DNA from: Halomonas sp. CH40
GTDB lineage: Bacteria > Pseudomonadota > Gammaproteobacteria > Pseudomonadales > Halomonadaceae
DNA length: 64,000 nt
Reading direction: 5' to 3'
Assembly (NCBI GenBank): GCA_041875495.1
Contig: CP112982.1
Location: 2,294,001 to 2,358,000, forward strand
Shown here: positions 49,623 to 58,118 of the stretch, piece after piece
Layout: every line of letters begins with the position of its first letter
Numbering within the stretch: the first letter of the stretch is position 1
Translations under genes and position numbers: made by a program
The notes under the pieces: generated by a model
What the model was told of the DNA's origin: nothing
Database searches by the model: none
What the model saw: only the letters and a program-made list of their open reading frames with translations

Positions 49623-51356
49623 ATGACAGCGCATGAAGCACAATGGTTGGAACGCATTATCGACAAGGAACTGCTTGAGATTGTCTTCCAGCCGATTGTC
49701 GATGCCAGTGGGCCACGTATTTTTGGGTATGAAGCCCTGGTGCGTGGCCCTGCTGACTCTCCTCTGCATTCACCCCTGCGGCTTTTTGAGGTGGCCACCG
49801 GGACAGGCAAGCTGGTCGAGCTTGATCTGCTGTGTCGACGCCTGGCCATTCAGCGTTATGCCGAGCTTGCCTTACCGGGCATGCTGTTTCTCAACGTCAT
49901 GCCCTTGACCATTATCGAACGTGATTTTGAAGAGGGCCTGACGCTTGGATTTATCCGCGAAGCCGGTATCCCGGCTGAGCAGGTGGTCATTGAGTTGACC
50001 GAACATGTGCCTATTCATGACTATGACCTGATGCGTCAGGCAGTCGATCATTATCGTGATATGGGCTTTCAGGTCGCGCTGGATGATCTGGGAGCCGGGC
50101 ATTCCAGTTTGCGCCACTGGTCAGAGCTGCGCCCGGATTTCGTCAAGCTTGACCGGCATTTCATTTCCGGCATTGACCGTGATTCCGCCAAGCGTGAATT
50201 TCTCGGCTCCATCCTGGGAGTCGCCCGCAGCCTGAACTGTAAATTGATCGCAGAGGGCGTTGAAACAGCGGCAGAACACCTCTGCCTGTGGGAACTTGAT
50301 CGTGGCCTGTCGCTTCTTCAAGGGTTTTATTTTGCTCGCCCAAGCGCCACACCCATTGAGCGTTTGACCATGCCGTTGCCGGGAACGGCAGATATCAGCC
50401 ATAACCCTGGGCGCAGCGCGGGCACCCTGTGCAGACAAGTCGAGCCAGTCTCGCCAGAAGCTTCTATCCCACAGCTGGCTGAGCGTTTTCGCAACCATCC
50501 GGAGCTGCGTTGTGTCGCTGTGGTCAATGACGGCAAACCTCTGGGGGTTCTGCGCCGCAACCAGTTTTTGGCCCTGTTTACCAACCCCTACAGCCATTCG
50601 CTGTATGCAAAAACCCCGGTGATGCAGGTGGCGGATACGCGGATGTTGAGCGCAGAGACAAACATGTTGCTGGAAACCCTCAGCCAGCGCCTGACGGACA
50701 GCCACGACATTGAACAGGAAGACTTCGTGATTGTGGATAGCAAGGGCCATTACCAGGGAATGGGGAATATTGTTGACCTGCTACGCGAAATCACGGCCAT
50801 TCAGGTGCGCCAGGCGCGTCATGCCAACCCTTTAACCGGCCTGCCCGGCAACATTCTCATCAATGAAACGCTGAGTGATCATCTGGCAGCCAGCACAGGT
50901 TTTGCTGCCGCTTACGTCGATCTGGATAATTTCAAAGCTTTCAATGATGCCTATGGCTATGCCCGAGGCGACCACGTCATCATCTCAATCGCACGACTGC
51001 TTCAGTCTCAGGTGGAAAGCGTCGGCGGTTTTACCGGCCATATTGGTGGGGATGACTTCATGCTGTTGCTGCCCCTGGCGCATTGGGAAAGTGTTATCCA
51101 GCAAATTCTGCAGCATGTTGAAACGATGGCACCGGGTTTTTATGAAGAAAGTGACCGCACACAAGGCGGCATCCACGTCGAGAATCGCCAAGGCAACGCC
51201 ACCTTCTTTCCTTTTTTCAGTGTGTCAGTGGCGGTCAAACCGGTCGCGCCGAGCAGCGGCCTTAAAGCATTGGATATCGCCAGTGAACTGTCTGCACTCA
51301 AGCATCAGGCCAAAAAAGTGGCAGGTAACAGTCTGTTTGTTGACCGGCGTACATAA
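49623..51356 (+). CDS. EAL-CBS-GGDEF cyclic-di-GMP protein
   Basis: A 577-residue cytoplasmic protein. The N-terminal EAL domain (about 10-245) has YEALVRGP (E37), FLNVMP, VIELTEH, LDDLGAGHSS, KLIAEGVET and LLQGFYFARP, so all phosphodiesterase residues look present. A CBS pair follows (about 275-395). The C-terminal GGDEF domain has DLDNFKAFNDAYGYARGD and GGDDF at 475-479, a conservative variant. It could break down or make c-di-GMP depending on a ligand at the CBS domain. ATG 49623 has AGG nearby; 49578 is the alternative start. Confidence 0.9.
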   Translation: MTAHEAQWLERIIDKELLEIVFQPIVDASGPRIFGYEALVRGPADSPLHSPLRLFEVATGTGKLVELDLLCRRLAIQRYAELALPGMLFLNVMPLTIIERDFEEGLTLGFIREAGIPAEQVVIELTEHVPIHDYDLMRQAVDHYRDMGFQVALDDLGAGHSSLRHWSELRPDFVKLDRHFISGIDRDSAKREFLGSILGVARSLNCKLIAEGVETAAEHLCLWELDRGLSLLQGFYFARPSATPIERLTMPLPGTADISHNPGRSAGTLCRQVEPVSPEASIPQLAERFRNHPELRCVAVVNDGKPLGVLRRNQFLALFTNPYSHSLYAKTPVMQVADTRMLSAETNMLLETLSQRLTDSHDIEQEDFVIVDSKGHYQGMGNIVDLLREITAIQVRQARHANPLTGLPGNILINETLSDHLAASTGFAAAYVDLDNFKAFNDAYGYARGDHVIISIARLLQSQVESVGGFTGHIGGDDFMLLLPLAHWESVIQQILQHVETMAPGFYEESDRTQGGIHVENRQGNATFFPFFSVSVAVKPVAPSSGLKALDIASELSALKHQAKKVAGNSLFVDRRT

Positions 51357-51380
51357 GGGTTGACCGGGAGCCTGAATAGG

Positions 51381-51435
51381 TTCAGCCACCAGCAGAATAA
51401 TGCAGACGGTGATACCGGAACCACAGGAAAACACC
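51381..51435 (-). pseudogene. Relic of a sulfurtransferase (sseA-like) gene
   Basis: About 55 bp closely match 52601-52656 inside sseA, the part that encodes the active-site loop. On the minus strand it reads VFSCGSGITVCIILL, versus VFSCGSGITACIILL in sseA. The rest of a gene is missing on both sides. It lies in the 267-bp gap between the EAL gene and the carbonic anhydrase. It is the remnant of a paralogue or a partial duplication. Confidence 0.75.
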
Positions 51436-51623
51436 TCGGTGCAATCTAGCAAATGCTTACAGAAGAGGAATCCACACACGGCCTAATCTTTAGCGCTTGC
51501 CGGCAACATGAACCTGACAAGTGATGACACAGCAGTTAAAAGGCTGCCGCAGATCTGCGCTTATGCCCTTGTTGGATGGGCACCATTATCTTGTGCCCAC
51601 CCTGGCTATCTATCTAGCACAAT

Positions 51624-52205
51624 CTATTTGGAGCGCCCTGCTGCGGTGGCTTCTGGTACTTCAATCAGCTTGCCGTTACTGACGTTATAGATGTAGCCGT
51701 GAATCGGAATATCTCCAGGCACCAGAGGATGATTGCGAATACGCTGCACATCTTCCAGAACACTCTGCTCCAGGTTAGAAATAGTCAGCCAACTGATGTG
51801 CTCACCCTCCGCAGAGCCACCACCGCCGCCAGCGTCATGCCAACCGGTTGCATCTACGCTGGCGCACTTCAGGCTGCTGCGCAACAGCTTGCGCATCACA
51901 TCATCAGTAAACGTCTCCATACCACAGTCAGTGTGATGTATAACAAACCACTCGCGTGTACCCAACAATTTGTAGGAAATCACCAGAGAGCGAATCGCAT
52001 CATCACTGGCTCGTCCTCCTGCATTGCGGATGACATGGGCATCACCCTCAGCAAGGCCAGCATACTTGGCTGGATCAAGGCGGGCATCCATGCAAGTCAG
52101 AATGGCGAAGTGCCGCCCTGGAGGCATGGGCAGGTTACCCTTCTCTCCAAAATTAGCGGAATAGTCCGCGTTTGCTGCCAGAACTTCTTCTTTGAGCTTA
52201 CTCAT
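51624..52205 (-). CDS. Beta-class carbonic anhydrase
   Basis: A 193-residue zinc enzyme that interconverts CO2 and bicarbonate. The zinc ligands are C38 (LTCMDARLD), H91 and C94 (HHTDCGM), with D40-x-R42 as the catalytic dyad and IRNAGG at 59-64. A Gly-rich insertion ([10 protein letters not shown]) follows. It is closer to the short mycobacterial Rv1284-like type than to E. coli Can. It is monocistronic. Confidence 0.9.
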   Translation of the reverse strand: MSKLKEEVLAANADYSANFGEKGNLPMPPGRHFAILTCMDARLDPAKYAGLAEGDAHVIRNAGGRASDDAIRSLVISYKLLGTREWFVIHHTDCGMETFTDDVMRKLLRSSLKCASVDATGWHDAGGGGGSAEGEHISWLTISNLEQSVLEDVQRIRNHPLVPGDIPIHGYIYNVSNGKLIEVPEATAAGRSK

Positions 52206-52351
52206 GCTTATCTCCGTTGGTAGACATACCCGATACCGAGAACGTTAGGGTCTAGCAGCAAGCACCAAGCCTATGTTTTTTGCAGATGTTAATTTAGATT
52301 AAATCGAATGTCCAAAACTTACATACCGATTACACTGATAAATAACAGGAA

Positions 52352-52378
52352 AAGCCCCTTATCAATAAAGAGGGGCTT
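52352..52378 (-). terminator. sseA terminator
   Basis: A hairpin AAGCCCCT/AGGGGCTT with an 11-base AT-rich loop, followed on the minus strand by TTTTCC. It ends sseA. The rest of the 311-bp gap 52206-52516 holds the upstream region of the carbonic anhydrase gene and no further ORF of note. Confidence 0.75.
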
Positions 52379-52516
52379 CACCGATTGTTGTAAGCAAGCA
52401 AAATTTCTTTCGAGGTATTCATATCACTCGACTTGGGTGGCAAGTTCACGGGCAATCGTGTCGAAGCTCACTGGCAACCACCCTACATGCAATAAGGGTT
52501 GCCCGCACATGCAGCA

Positions 52517-53365
52517 CTAAGCCACTGGCAGCGAATCATCTCTGCCCCACTCTGACCAGGAACCGTCATACAGTGATAGATGATCATACCCGGCCAGCTC
52601 AGCTGCCAGCAAAATAATGCAGGCGGTGATACCTGAACCACAGGAAAACACCATCTGCTGCCCATTGCCGGATTGCAAGGTTGGAGCAAGCTGAGTAAAT
52701 ATTGCCTTGAGTTCGCTGGCGGGCTTGAAATGGTAACCCTCCAGCACCTCAGCAAAGGGTAGATTGCAGGAATGGGGAATATGGCCGCCGCGCACACCTG
52801 GACGGGGTTCTGGCGCCTGCCCCAGAAAACGCTCACGGGATCGGGCATCAATGACCGTTACCTGATCATCCTCCAGATGGTCTAAAACATATGCCGAGTC
52901 CCGAACCCGGTTATGATCAAGATTAGCCACAAAGCTGCCGGATGTTGCCGCATTGGCAACCGGCGCAGACACCACCTCTCGCCCTTCGGCCAGCCACTGC
53001 GGCAGCCCGCCATCCAGCACAAAAACGTGTTTGACACCCATCGCCCGAAAAATCCACCAAGCTCGAGGCGCTGAATAAATGCCCTGATTGTCATAGACCA
53101 CCACCAGACTCTCAGCCGTAATGCCCAGCCTATGCGCTTCCCCAGTGACCTGTTTCTCAGTAGGAAAGGCGTGCGTCTGGGAAGATTGCGTGTCGCAGAG
53201 CCTACCCTCCAGGTCAATCTGGTAGCTGCCCGGTATCCACACCGGTTGATCATAAACAATCGGCTCTTTACCAATAACCGTCGCCATGCTCGCGTCAACC
53301 AGCACCAACCGTTGGTTATCCAGGTTTTCCTGCAGCCATTGGGTAGTCACAAGGGGTGAAGACAT
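52517..53365 (-). CDS. sseA: 3-mercaptopyruvate sulfurtransferase
   Basis: A 282-residue protein of two rhodanese domains. The active-site loop in the second domain is CGSGIT with C242; the G-S-G-I/V-T form marks mercaptopyruvate rather than thiosulfate sulfurtransferase. Conserved DNQGIYSAPRAWWIFRAMG lies in the first domain and VIDARSRERFLGQAPEPRPG in the second. It moves sulfur from mercaptopyruvate to thiol or cyanide acceptors. Length is normal. Confidence 0.93.
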   Translation of the reverse strand: MSSPLVTTQWLQENLDNQRLVLVDASMATVIGKEPIVYDQPVWIPGSYQIDLEGRLCDTQSSQTHAFPTEKQVTGEAHRLGITAESLVVVYDNQGIYSAPRAWWIFRAMGVKHVFVLDGGLPQWLAEGREVVSAPVANAATSGSFVANLDHNRVRDSAYVLDHLEDDQVTVIDARSRERFLGQAPEPRPGVRGGHIPHSCNLPFAEVLEGYHFKPASELKAIFTQLAPTLQSGNGQQMVFSCGSGITACIILLAAELAGYDHLSLYDGSWSEWGRDDSLPVA

Positions 53366-53854
53366 GGTGTTCTCCGGTCAGAGTTGGAAATGCATACGGT
53401 CGGTTTAGATACGCATCAGCGGCAAGCGATGCTACTTTCTTTAACCGCGAGCGTCTTGTCCAGTAAGCGTACTGAAACGCCTTGGAGATGTCTTCACCGC
53501 CAGAGCCCCAACGTGATTCTGATTAGTCAACATTGGCTAATCCGATTTGAGGATATCCCCGCAGCACGATAGCTGCAAAGTGGTCACACAGCATAGGGCC
53601 AGATTACTGGGTGGACATCATCATGATTTCTTTGTTGTAGCTAAAGGCAGCAATCGGCCAGGAGCGGATTTTCAGATTATTCTTATATGATGCCTACCTC
53701 ACGCGTTGGTTTGAGTACGCAGGGCGTCGGCGGTTCTAGAACTCGTCAATAGCGTTGCACTTGGAACTTGAGACCGCCATGTATACCTTAAATATTAATT
53801 AGCCAATACTTAATATAACCTTAGATTCTTTCCATAAGTTCAAAATGAAGTGAC
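53366..53854. other. Gene-poor stretch between sseA and the RT module
   Basis: 489 bp without a convincing gene. A 62-codon plus-strand ORF (53384-53572) has no family resemblance and no good ribosome-binding site. Short inverted repeats are present (GATTAG/CTAATC near 53522-53542; GCAGC/GCTGC near 53562-53576). The DNA becomes AT-rich towards 53750, marking the left edge of the foreign-looking insert. No copy of the tRNA-Ser 3' end was found here. Confidence 0.5.
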
Positions 53855-54592
53855 TCAAGTATCCGGTAGCTCAATGAAATTATTTTCAGTTACAAAAATA
53901 AGAATTTGATGATATAAATCAGAAGGTTGAAGTGCACTTATATCATCACAAATCCGCTCTACGTTTTCTTCAAAGACCGTTCCCATTCTTGGATTATATA
54001 GCTCTACATTTCTTATTATGTAAGGTGACCTGCTATAATGATTCAGGGAAAGATATACCAACAACTGCCTTATATCATTGACGCTAAAATTCCTAAATCC
54101 AGCTTTAACCTCGATCAAAGAGTCGGCAAAAATAATATCGCCCTCGGCACTATTTAAGATCCCCAACCCTTCAAACTTTGGCGAAAAAGTTATGTCAGTA
54201 GCTCCTGCTGGGAAATATTTAACCATGTGAATTGCAATCGAACAAATATCAAGTAGCTCGTCTTTTAAGAGAGGAAGCTTCATAGAATTCCCGCGACTAA
54301 ATATTTTCAACTTACTCTCGCAATCTTTTGCTAACTTATTGAAAATGACACTTGAAAATATTGACCCAGATCTAAGGTCACCCTCTTGTAATTCTCCAAT
54401 CCTTACTAGCCGAAAAATCTCGAAAGCAATTGTATTACACAATGCGACATTTTCATTTCTCACTGGTTTTTCTGGCGCGTAAAGTGACTTCACCATTGCT
54501 TCATTAACTAACCTTATATAGTTATTGGCATTTGGAAGTAACTGAGACCAAAAGGAAGTAAATTTTTTAGAGAACGTGGTTTCGGAAATCAT
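53855..54592 (-). CDS. PD-(D/E)XK nuclease-like protein, partner of the reverse transcriptase
   Basis: A 245-residue protein that I do not recognise as a named family. The segment FEGLGIL ... EGDIIFADSLIEVKAG gives D152 and E161-V-K163, followed by IRQLLVYLSL (Q176). Together this is the core of a PD-(D/E)XK nuclease. The N-terminal 130 residues are helical. It overlaps the RT stop by four bases (ATGA), so it is translated with it. Base composition is far more AT-rich than the surroundings, a sign of transfer. Role inferred: effector nuclease or template/product processor of an RT-based defence system. Confidence 0.75.
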   Translation of the reverse strand: MISETTFSKKFTSFWSQLLPNANNYIRLVNEAMVKSLYAPEKPVRNENVALCNTIAFEIFRLVRIGELQEGDLRSGSIFSSVIFNKLAKDCESKLKIFSRGNSMKLPLLKDELLDICSIAIHMVKYFPAGATDITFSPKFEGLGILNSAEGDIIFADSLIEVKAGFRNFSVNDIRQLLVYLSLNHYSRSPYIIRNVELYNPRMGTVFEENVERICDDISALQPSDLYHQILIFVTENNFIELPDT

Positions 54593-56238
54593 AAAGCATT
54601 CTCCAGATCTTTTTTCCCCACTCGCTCAGCCGCCCAATCTCGGTAAAGGCGCTCTATTGAATTGAAATTTCTCTTATTATGGTCCCGCCAGTGTTTGCCT
54701 TCATCGCCTAAAAAATATGATGCCAATATGAATGTTCGCCTTTGACGCGCATCCATTGTAGAAAATGTTTTCTTTATATCAGAAAGCCAGTAATGTGCTT
54801 TCCACTTGGTCATTACTTGAGTGACTAACTGACGTATAAGAACGCTGTCAGAGTATTCACCATAAAAAATAAGAAGAATTTCCTCGTTTTCAGCGGAGTG
54901 TTCCTGAGCAAGCAATTTTATAAGATAAGCAACATTAATATCTGTCTTTAAAATAAAAGATTTTTCACTTACAAGCCCACTTACTACTGACCGCACCTCT
55001 GATTTCGTCTCTTCACTTAGGCGGTTCCAGTTGGTTATAGCAACCTGCATTATAGTTGTGTATATAGGATAAAGGTCATTGAAATTATTAGAAATTACTT
55101 GAAAAGCACTTGAAAGCTGTTTGTCATCTGTAACCGCGAAGGCTTTTATCAACTGACGGCTGAAAGTTTGATTTATCTTCGATTTTTGAAGCTCCGAAGT
55201 TAGCATCCCAAGAAGATCGAACCCAGATAGTGATTGCTTAATTCCTTCATACTGCTCATCAGCATTCGGAGAATATGGGTCATACCTTATTGGAAGACTC
55301 ATAAATTTGGCTTTCATCGGGGACTTTTCGTCTTCATCAACTCCTTTGAGTTTAGCTTTTGTAATGTTAACAAATTCATCCTTAGACATTATATTTGTTT
55401 TATGCTTCTGGAGCGTAAGTCCTTCGTTCTCCATCAACTTACGACTCAAAAAAGCGAGAGCCGAGTGCGCCTCTTCTTTCGATTTACAGAAAATCACATA
55501 ATCATCAACATATCGCTTGAACTCAATTCGGTGGAGCTTCATTATTCTATCGACCGAGTCAAGAATCAATTCAGACAAAATCCGAGAAGCCGCGCCCCCG
55601 ACTGGAAGACCATATGAGTTTGTGCCCGAAAAATACTGAACTAATGCTTTTATCTTAGAAGATATATTTTTTCCTGAGTCCAGCCTGTCCAAGGCATTCT
55701 CAAGGCGATGATGGTAAATACGAGTATAAAAATCTGCGATATCACAAACAACAACGTGTGATACGGCATCATTTTTTTCGCATAGCTCCAGACTATCAAA
55801 CTGAAACTTCCTCCAGTTGACTTCTTCTGAGTAAAGAGAATACCTATCTACATCTAAATATATACGATAGGAATAAACGTATTTCGAAGAAAGCCTCTGA
55901 TCTTCAATTTTTTTAGCCAAGCTAACAACTAAACCCAGAAAATAAACATTCCAAATAGGATCAATTTGCGTTGCCCACCTAAACCCGTAATACCCAACTG
56001 TAGAACAGCAATCCACATTTAACGGAGGAAATGAGTTTAGTGATTCACTAAAACTAGAGTGCACGTCTTTAAATAATTCTAGTATTTGGTTTTCACAGTC
56101 ATCGAGCATTCTTGTTTCTAAAGGAAACGGAAATATATCCGTATCGCCAAAACTTACAATATTTCTAATGGCAAATCGGATAGAGGACTCAAAATCACCT
56201 TTTTCGAGTTTATTTCTGTTAATTTTACTCATAACCAT
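54589..56238 (-). CDS. Reverse transcriptase, UG/Abi (defence-associated) type
   Basis: A 549-residue RT. Palm motif A is VVVCDIADFYTRIYHHRLEN (D166), motif B is GLPVGGAASRILSELIL (210-226), motif C is KRYVDDYVIF (D245, D246), and motif D follows with EGLTLQKHKTNIM. Residues 330-549 are helical without a maturase, endonuclease or RNase H signature, like the alpha-repeat tail of UG/Abi RTs. It is too long for a retron RT and lacks group II intron domains. AAGGA lies upstream of ATG. The DNA is AT-rich. It forms an operon with the nuclease-like gene. Confidence 0.88.
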   Translation of the reverse strand: MVMSKINRNKLEKGDFESSIRFAIRNIVSFGDTDIFPFPLETRMLDDCENQILELFKDVHSSFSESLNSFPPLNVDCCSTVGYYGFRWATQIDPIWNVYFLGLVVSLAKKIEDQRLSSKYVYSYRIYLDVDRYSLYSEEVNWRKFQFDSLELCEKNDAVSHVVVCDIADFYTRIYHHRLENALDRLDSGKNISSKIKALVQYFSGTNSYGLPVGGAASRILSELILDSVDRIMKLHRIEFKRYVDDYVIFCKSKEEAHSALAFLSRKLMENEGLTLQKHKTNIMSKDEFVNITKAKLKGVDEDEKSPMKAKFMSLPIRYDPYSPNADEQYEGIKQSLSGFDLLGMLTSELQKSKINQTFSRQLIKAFAVTDDKQLSSAFQVISNNFNDLYPIYTTIMQVAITNWNRLSEETKSEVRSVVSGLVSEKSFILKTDINVAYLIKLLAQEHSAENEEILLIFYGEYSDSVLIRQLVTQVMTKWKAHYWLSDIKKTFSTMDARQRRTFILASYFLGDEGKHWRDHNKRNFNSIERLYRDWAAERVGKKDLENAL

Positions 56239-56762
56239 CTACTTCCTTAGCAAGAAATTTACCGAATAAAATTAGCCATCGGATTTTTTTAAAACTAAAA
56301 TAATTGACAAAACACGGCCTTAATTTTTATTGGAGCTTCATAACGCGAATGTCATATCTTTGCACATACCGAGGTTCATCAGCACCATACCGATGGCTTC
56401 TATCGGGTATATCCTCACCGGCTTTATACCAAAGCATATCTACATAATGCTCTCATGAAGTTGATAGCAAGAGTTAGCTATGCCCGTTCAGGGTCGTTAT
56501 CTGCCTTTCATTCAATCATCTCTGTTACAGAATGTATACCCTGTCATTTGATACAGATCAGCGTGACTGCGGTGATTTTCATGATGTGACGTAGAGATAT
56601 CAGCCCGCGGAGGATCGCAGGTTTGGATGAGTGATTTGAAAACTCCGGGGCCAAGATTTTTGGTGTCTTGGAAGGACATTCGCCCAAGAACTTCTCTTAC
56701 GTTTCAATAGAAGCCAATGGGGGGATATGGATCAACGCATGGGTTGACCAAGTTGCGGGCAC
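56239..56762. other. Noncoding DNA upstream of the RT; possible RNA gene or mobile-element debris
   Basis: About 520 bp with no convincing ORF between the RT start and the tRNA-Ser terminator. On the minus strand a TTGTCA box and AT-rich sequence precede the RT. Imperfect inverted repeats are visible, for example ATACCGAT/ATCGGGTAT (56387-56410) and ATAGC/GCTAT (around 56461-56478). Several UG and retron-type RT systems encode a structured RNA just upstream, so a transcribed template RNA is possible; nothing proves it. Confidence 0.35.
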
Positions 56763-56788
56763 AAAAAAGCCGCTGAAATCAGCGGCTT
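56763..56788 (-). terminator. tRNA-Ser terminator
   Basis: The hairpin AAGCCGCTG-AAAT-CAGCGGCTT is followed on the minus strand by a T-run (TTTTTT). It lies 12 bases beyond the CCA end of tRNA-Ser. Confidence 0.88.
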
Positions 56789-56800
56789 AATCTAAATTTT

Positions 56801-56888
56801 TGGCGGAGGGGGAGGGATTCGAACCCTCGAAGCCTTTCGACTTACACACTTTCCAGGCGTGCTCCTTCGACCACTCGGACACCCCTCC
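56801..56888 (-). tRNA. tRNA-Ser (GGA)
   Basis: An 88-nt gene including encoded CCA. The acceptor stem is GGAGGGG/CCCCTCC with discriminator G. The anticodon loop CTGGAAA gives anticodon GGA (codons UCC/UCU). A long variable arm (class II) and the T-loop GGTTCGAATCC are present. It sits at the edge of the AT-rich RT insert; tRNA-Ser genes are common integration sites. Confidence 0.96.
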
Positions 56889-56941
56889 GCGTTTTTTGCT
56901 CGGTTGTTTAAGGCGTTGCCTTTCTCAACAGAACGGCGCAT

Positions 56942-56970
56942 ATTCTATGCCCTAAGTCGCAAAATAGCAA
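56942..56970 (-). promoter_or_regulatory. tRNA-Ser promoter
   Basis: On the minus strand, -35 TTGCTA (56970-56965) and -10 TAGAAT (56947-56942) are separated by 17 bp, about 54 bases before the tRNA. A GC-rich stretch (GCGCCG) follows the -10, as in growth-rate-controlled promoters. Confidence 0.6.
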
Positions 56971-56995
56971 CTCTTTTTCAGCCTCAGGTTCAGCC

Positions 56996-57508
56996 TCAGG
57001 TGCTGGCTAGTACAACGTAGCGCCCTGTTGCTTCAAGGCAGAGGGTGTCGCCACAAAAAAGCTGCTGCTTGAGGGTGATACTGCCCTTCCCACGGGTTTG
57101 CAGTTTATCGGCCAATAGCTGAGAGCCTGCAGGCTCCTCGGGGGTACATATCATCCGGTAGTCATCGGTGACCGGGGCGATAAAGCGCTGGCTGGCATCG
57201 GCGACGACCACATCACGCTGCAAGCCTTGCTGACGCAGAAAGAGTGTTACCCAGCACCAGCCTTGCAGGGTGGCCTGGGCGGTCAGGGCGCCACCAAAGC
57301 CGGTGCCTTTGTCGTTCAGGCTGGGCGCGAGCGCTAGCTGCCATATCAGGGCGCCCTCCTCCTCGCTCATCGCTTGAATCCCCAGCGCAGCTACCATAGG
57401 GATCGCCTCTTCCAGCCAGCGCTGAAAGTCTAGCAGGTCTTCCGGGCCTTCCGGCAATGGCAGGCGTGGGTGAGCAATGCCAGGCTGACGTTCGGGTCTG
57501 CTGGCCAT
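56996..57508 (-). CDS. YiiD_C-type thioesterase-like protein
   Basis: A 170-residue hotdog-fold protein resembling the putative thioesterase domain of YiiD. It contains PSLNDKGTGFGGALTAQATL, where N-D-K-G-T-x-F-G-G is the family motif, then GWCWVTLFLR, and it ends CLEATGRYVVL. The start at 57508 lies two bases after the ydjA stop; the longer frame is inside ydjA. The substrate is unknown. It is probably cotranscribed with ydjA. Confidence 0.8.
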   Translation of the reverse strand: MASRPERQPGIAHPRLPLPEGPEDLLDFQRWLEEAIPMVAALGIQAMSEEEGALIWQLALAPSLNDKGTGFGGALTAQATLQGWCWVTLFLRQQGLQRDVVVADASQRFIAPVTDDYRMICTPEEPAGSQLLADKLQTRGKGSITLKQQLFCGDTLCLEATGRYVVLAST

Positions 57509-57509
57509 A

Positions 57510-58070
57510 TCAGTCCCAGCGCTCAACAAAGTCACTGGTGCTGTGTTGGGCAACCGGTTTGTGCCGCCCGCCCAGGGTGCCCAGGTAGATAAAGGCAATC
57601 ACTTGATCCTCCTCCCCCAGATTCAGCCCCTTGCGTACCACAGGATCGAAGGCGTATTTGCCGCTGCGCCACATGGCGCCGTAGCCCAGCGCATGGGCAG
57701 CAAGAAGAATACCGTGTGCGGCACAGCCTGCAGAAATTACCTGCTCAATTTTGGGTACCTTGGGGTTATCCGGGATGACCTTGGCGACCATCGCAATCAC
57801 CATGGGCGCACGGTGCGGCTTCTTGCGAGCAGCGTTGAGGCTGGCATCATCAGCGTTGGGGTCTTCCTGGAAATCCGCTTCTGCGAACAGTTCTCCCAGT
57901 CGGTCCAGGCCTTCACCGCTGAACTCAACAAAGCGCCAGGGGCGTAACTCCTTGTGATCCGGCGCGCGCAGGGCGGCTTGATAGATGGTTTCCATCTCTT
58001 CAGATGATGGCGCGGGGGCCATCAATTTACCCATCGAACTGCGCTCATGCAGTAGTGTCAGTGCGTCCAT
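57510..58070 (-). CDS. ydjA: Nitroreductase family protein YdjA
   Basis: A 186-residue FMN-dependent oxidoreductase. It has the short YdjA-type sequence: LLHERSSMGKLMAPAPS at the start (R-x-S FMN contact), APDHKELRPWRF, and the late HALGYGAMWRSGKYA and IYLGTLGG. The natural substrate is not known. It is followed closely by the YiiD_C-like gene. Confidence 0.88.
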   Translation of the reverse strand: MDALTLLHERSSMGKLMAPAPSSEEMETIYQAALRAPDHKELRPWRFVEFSGEGLDRLGELFAEADFQEDPNADDASLNAARKKPHRAPMVIAMVAKVIPDNPKVPKIEQVISAGCAAHGILLAAHALGYGAMWRSGKYAFDPVVRKGLNLGEEDQVIAFIYLGTLGGRHKPVAQHSTSDFVERWD

Positions 58071-58118
58071 TAGTGGCTCCCTGATCGGAAATAACCGAGC
58101 TTTTCGAATTCAATACGC

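Noticed and set aside
53384..53572. A 62-codon ORF upstream of sseA
   Set aside because: No ribosome-binding site, no family resemblance, and it starts within the region expected to hold the sseA promoter.
53366..56800. A tRNA-Ser-bounded genomic island with att repeats
   Set aside because: No second copy of the tRNA-Ser 3' end was found left of the RT module and no integrase gene is present, so site-specific integration is not shown.
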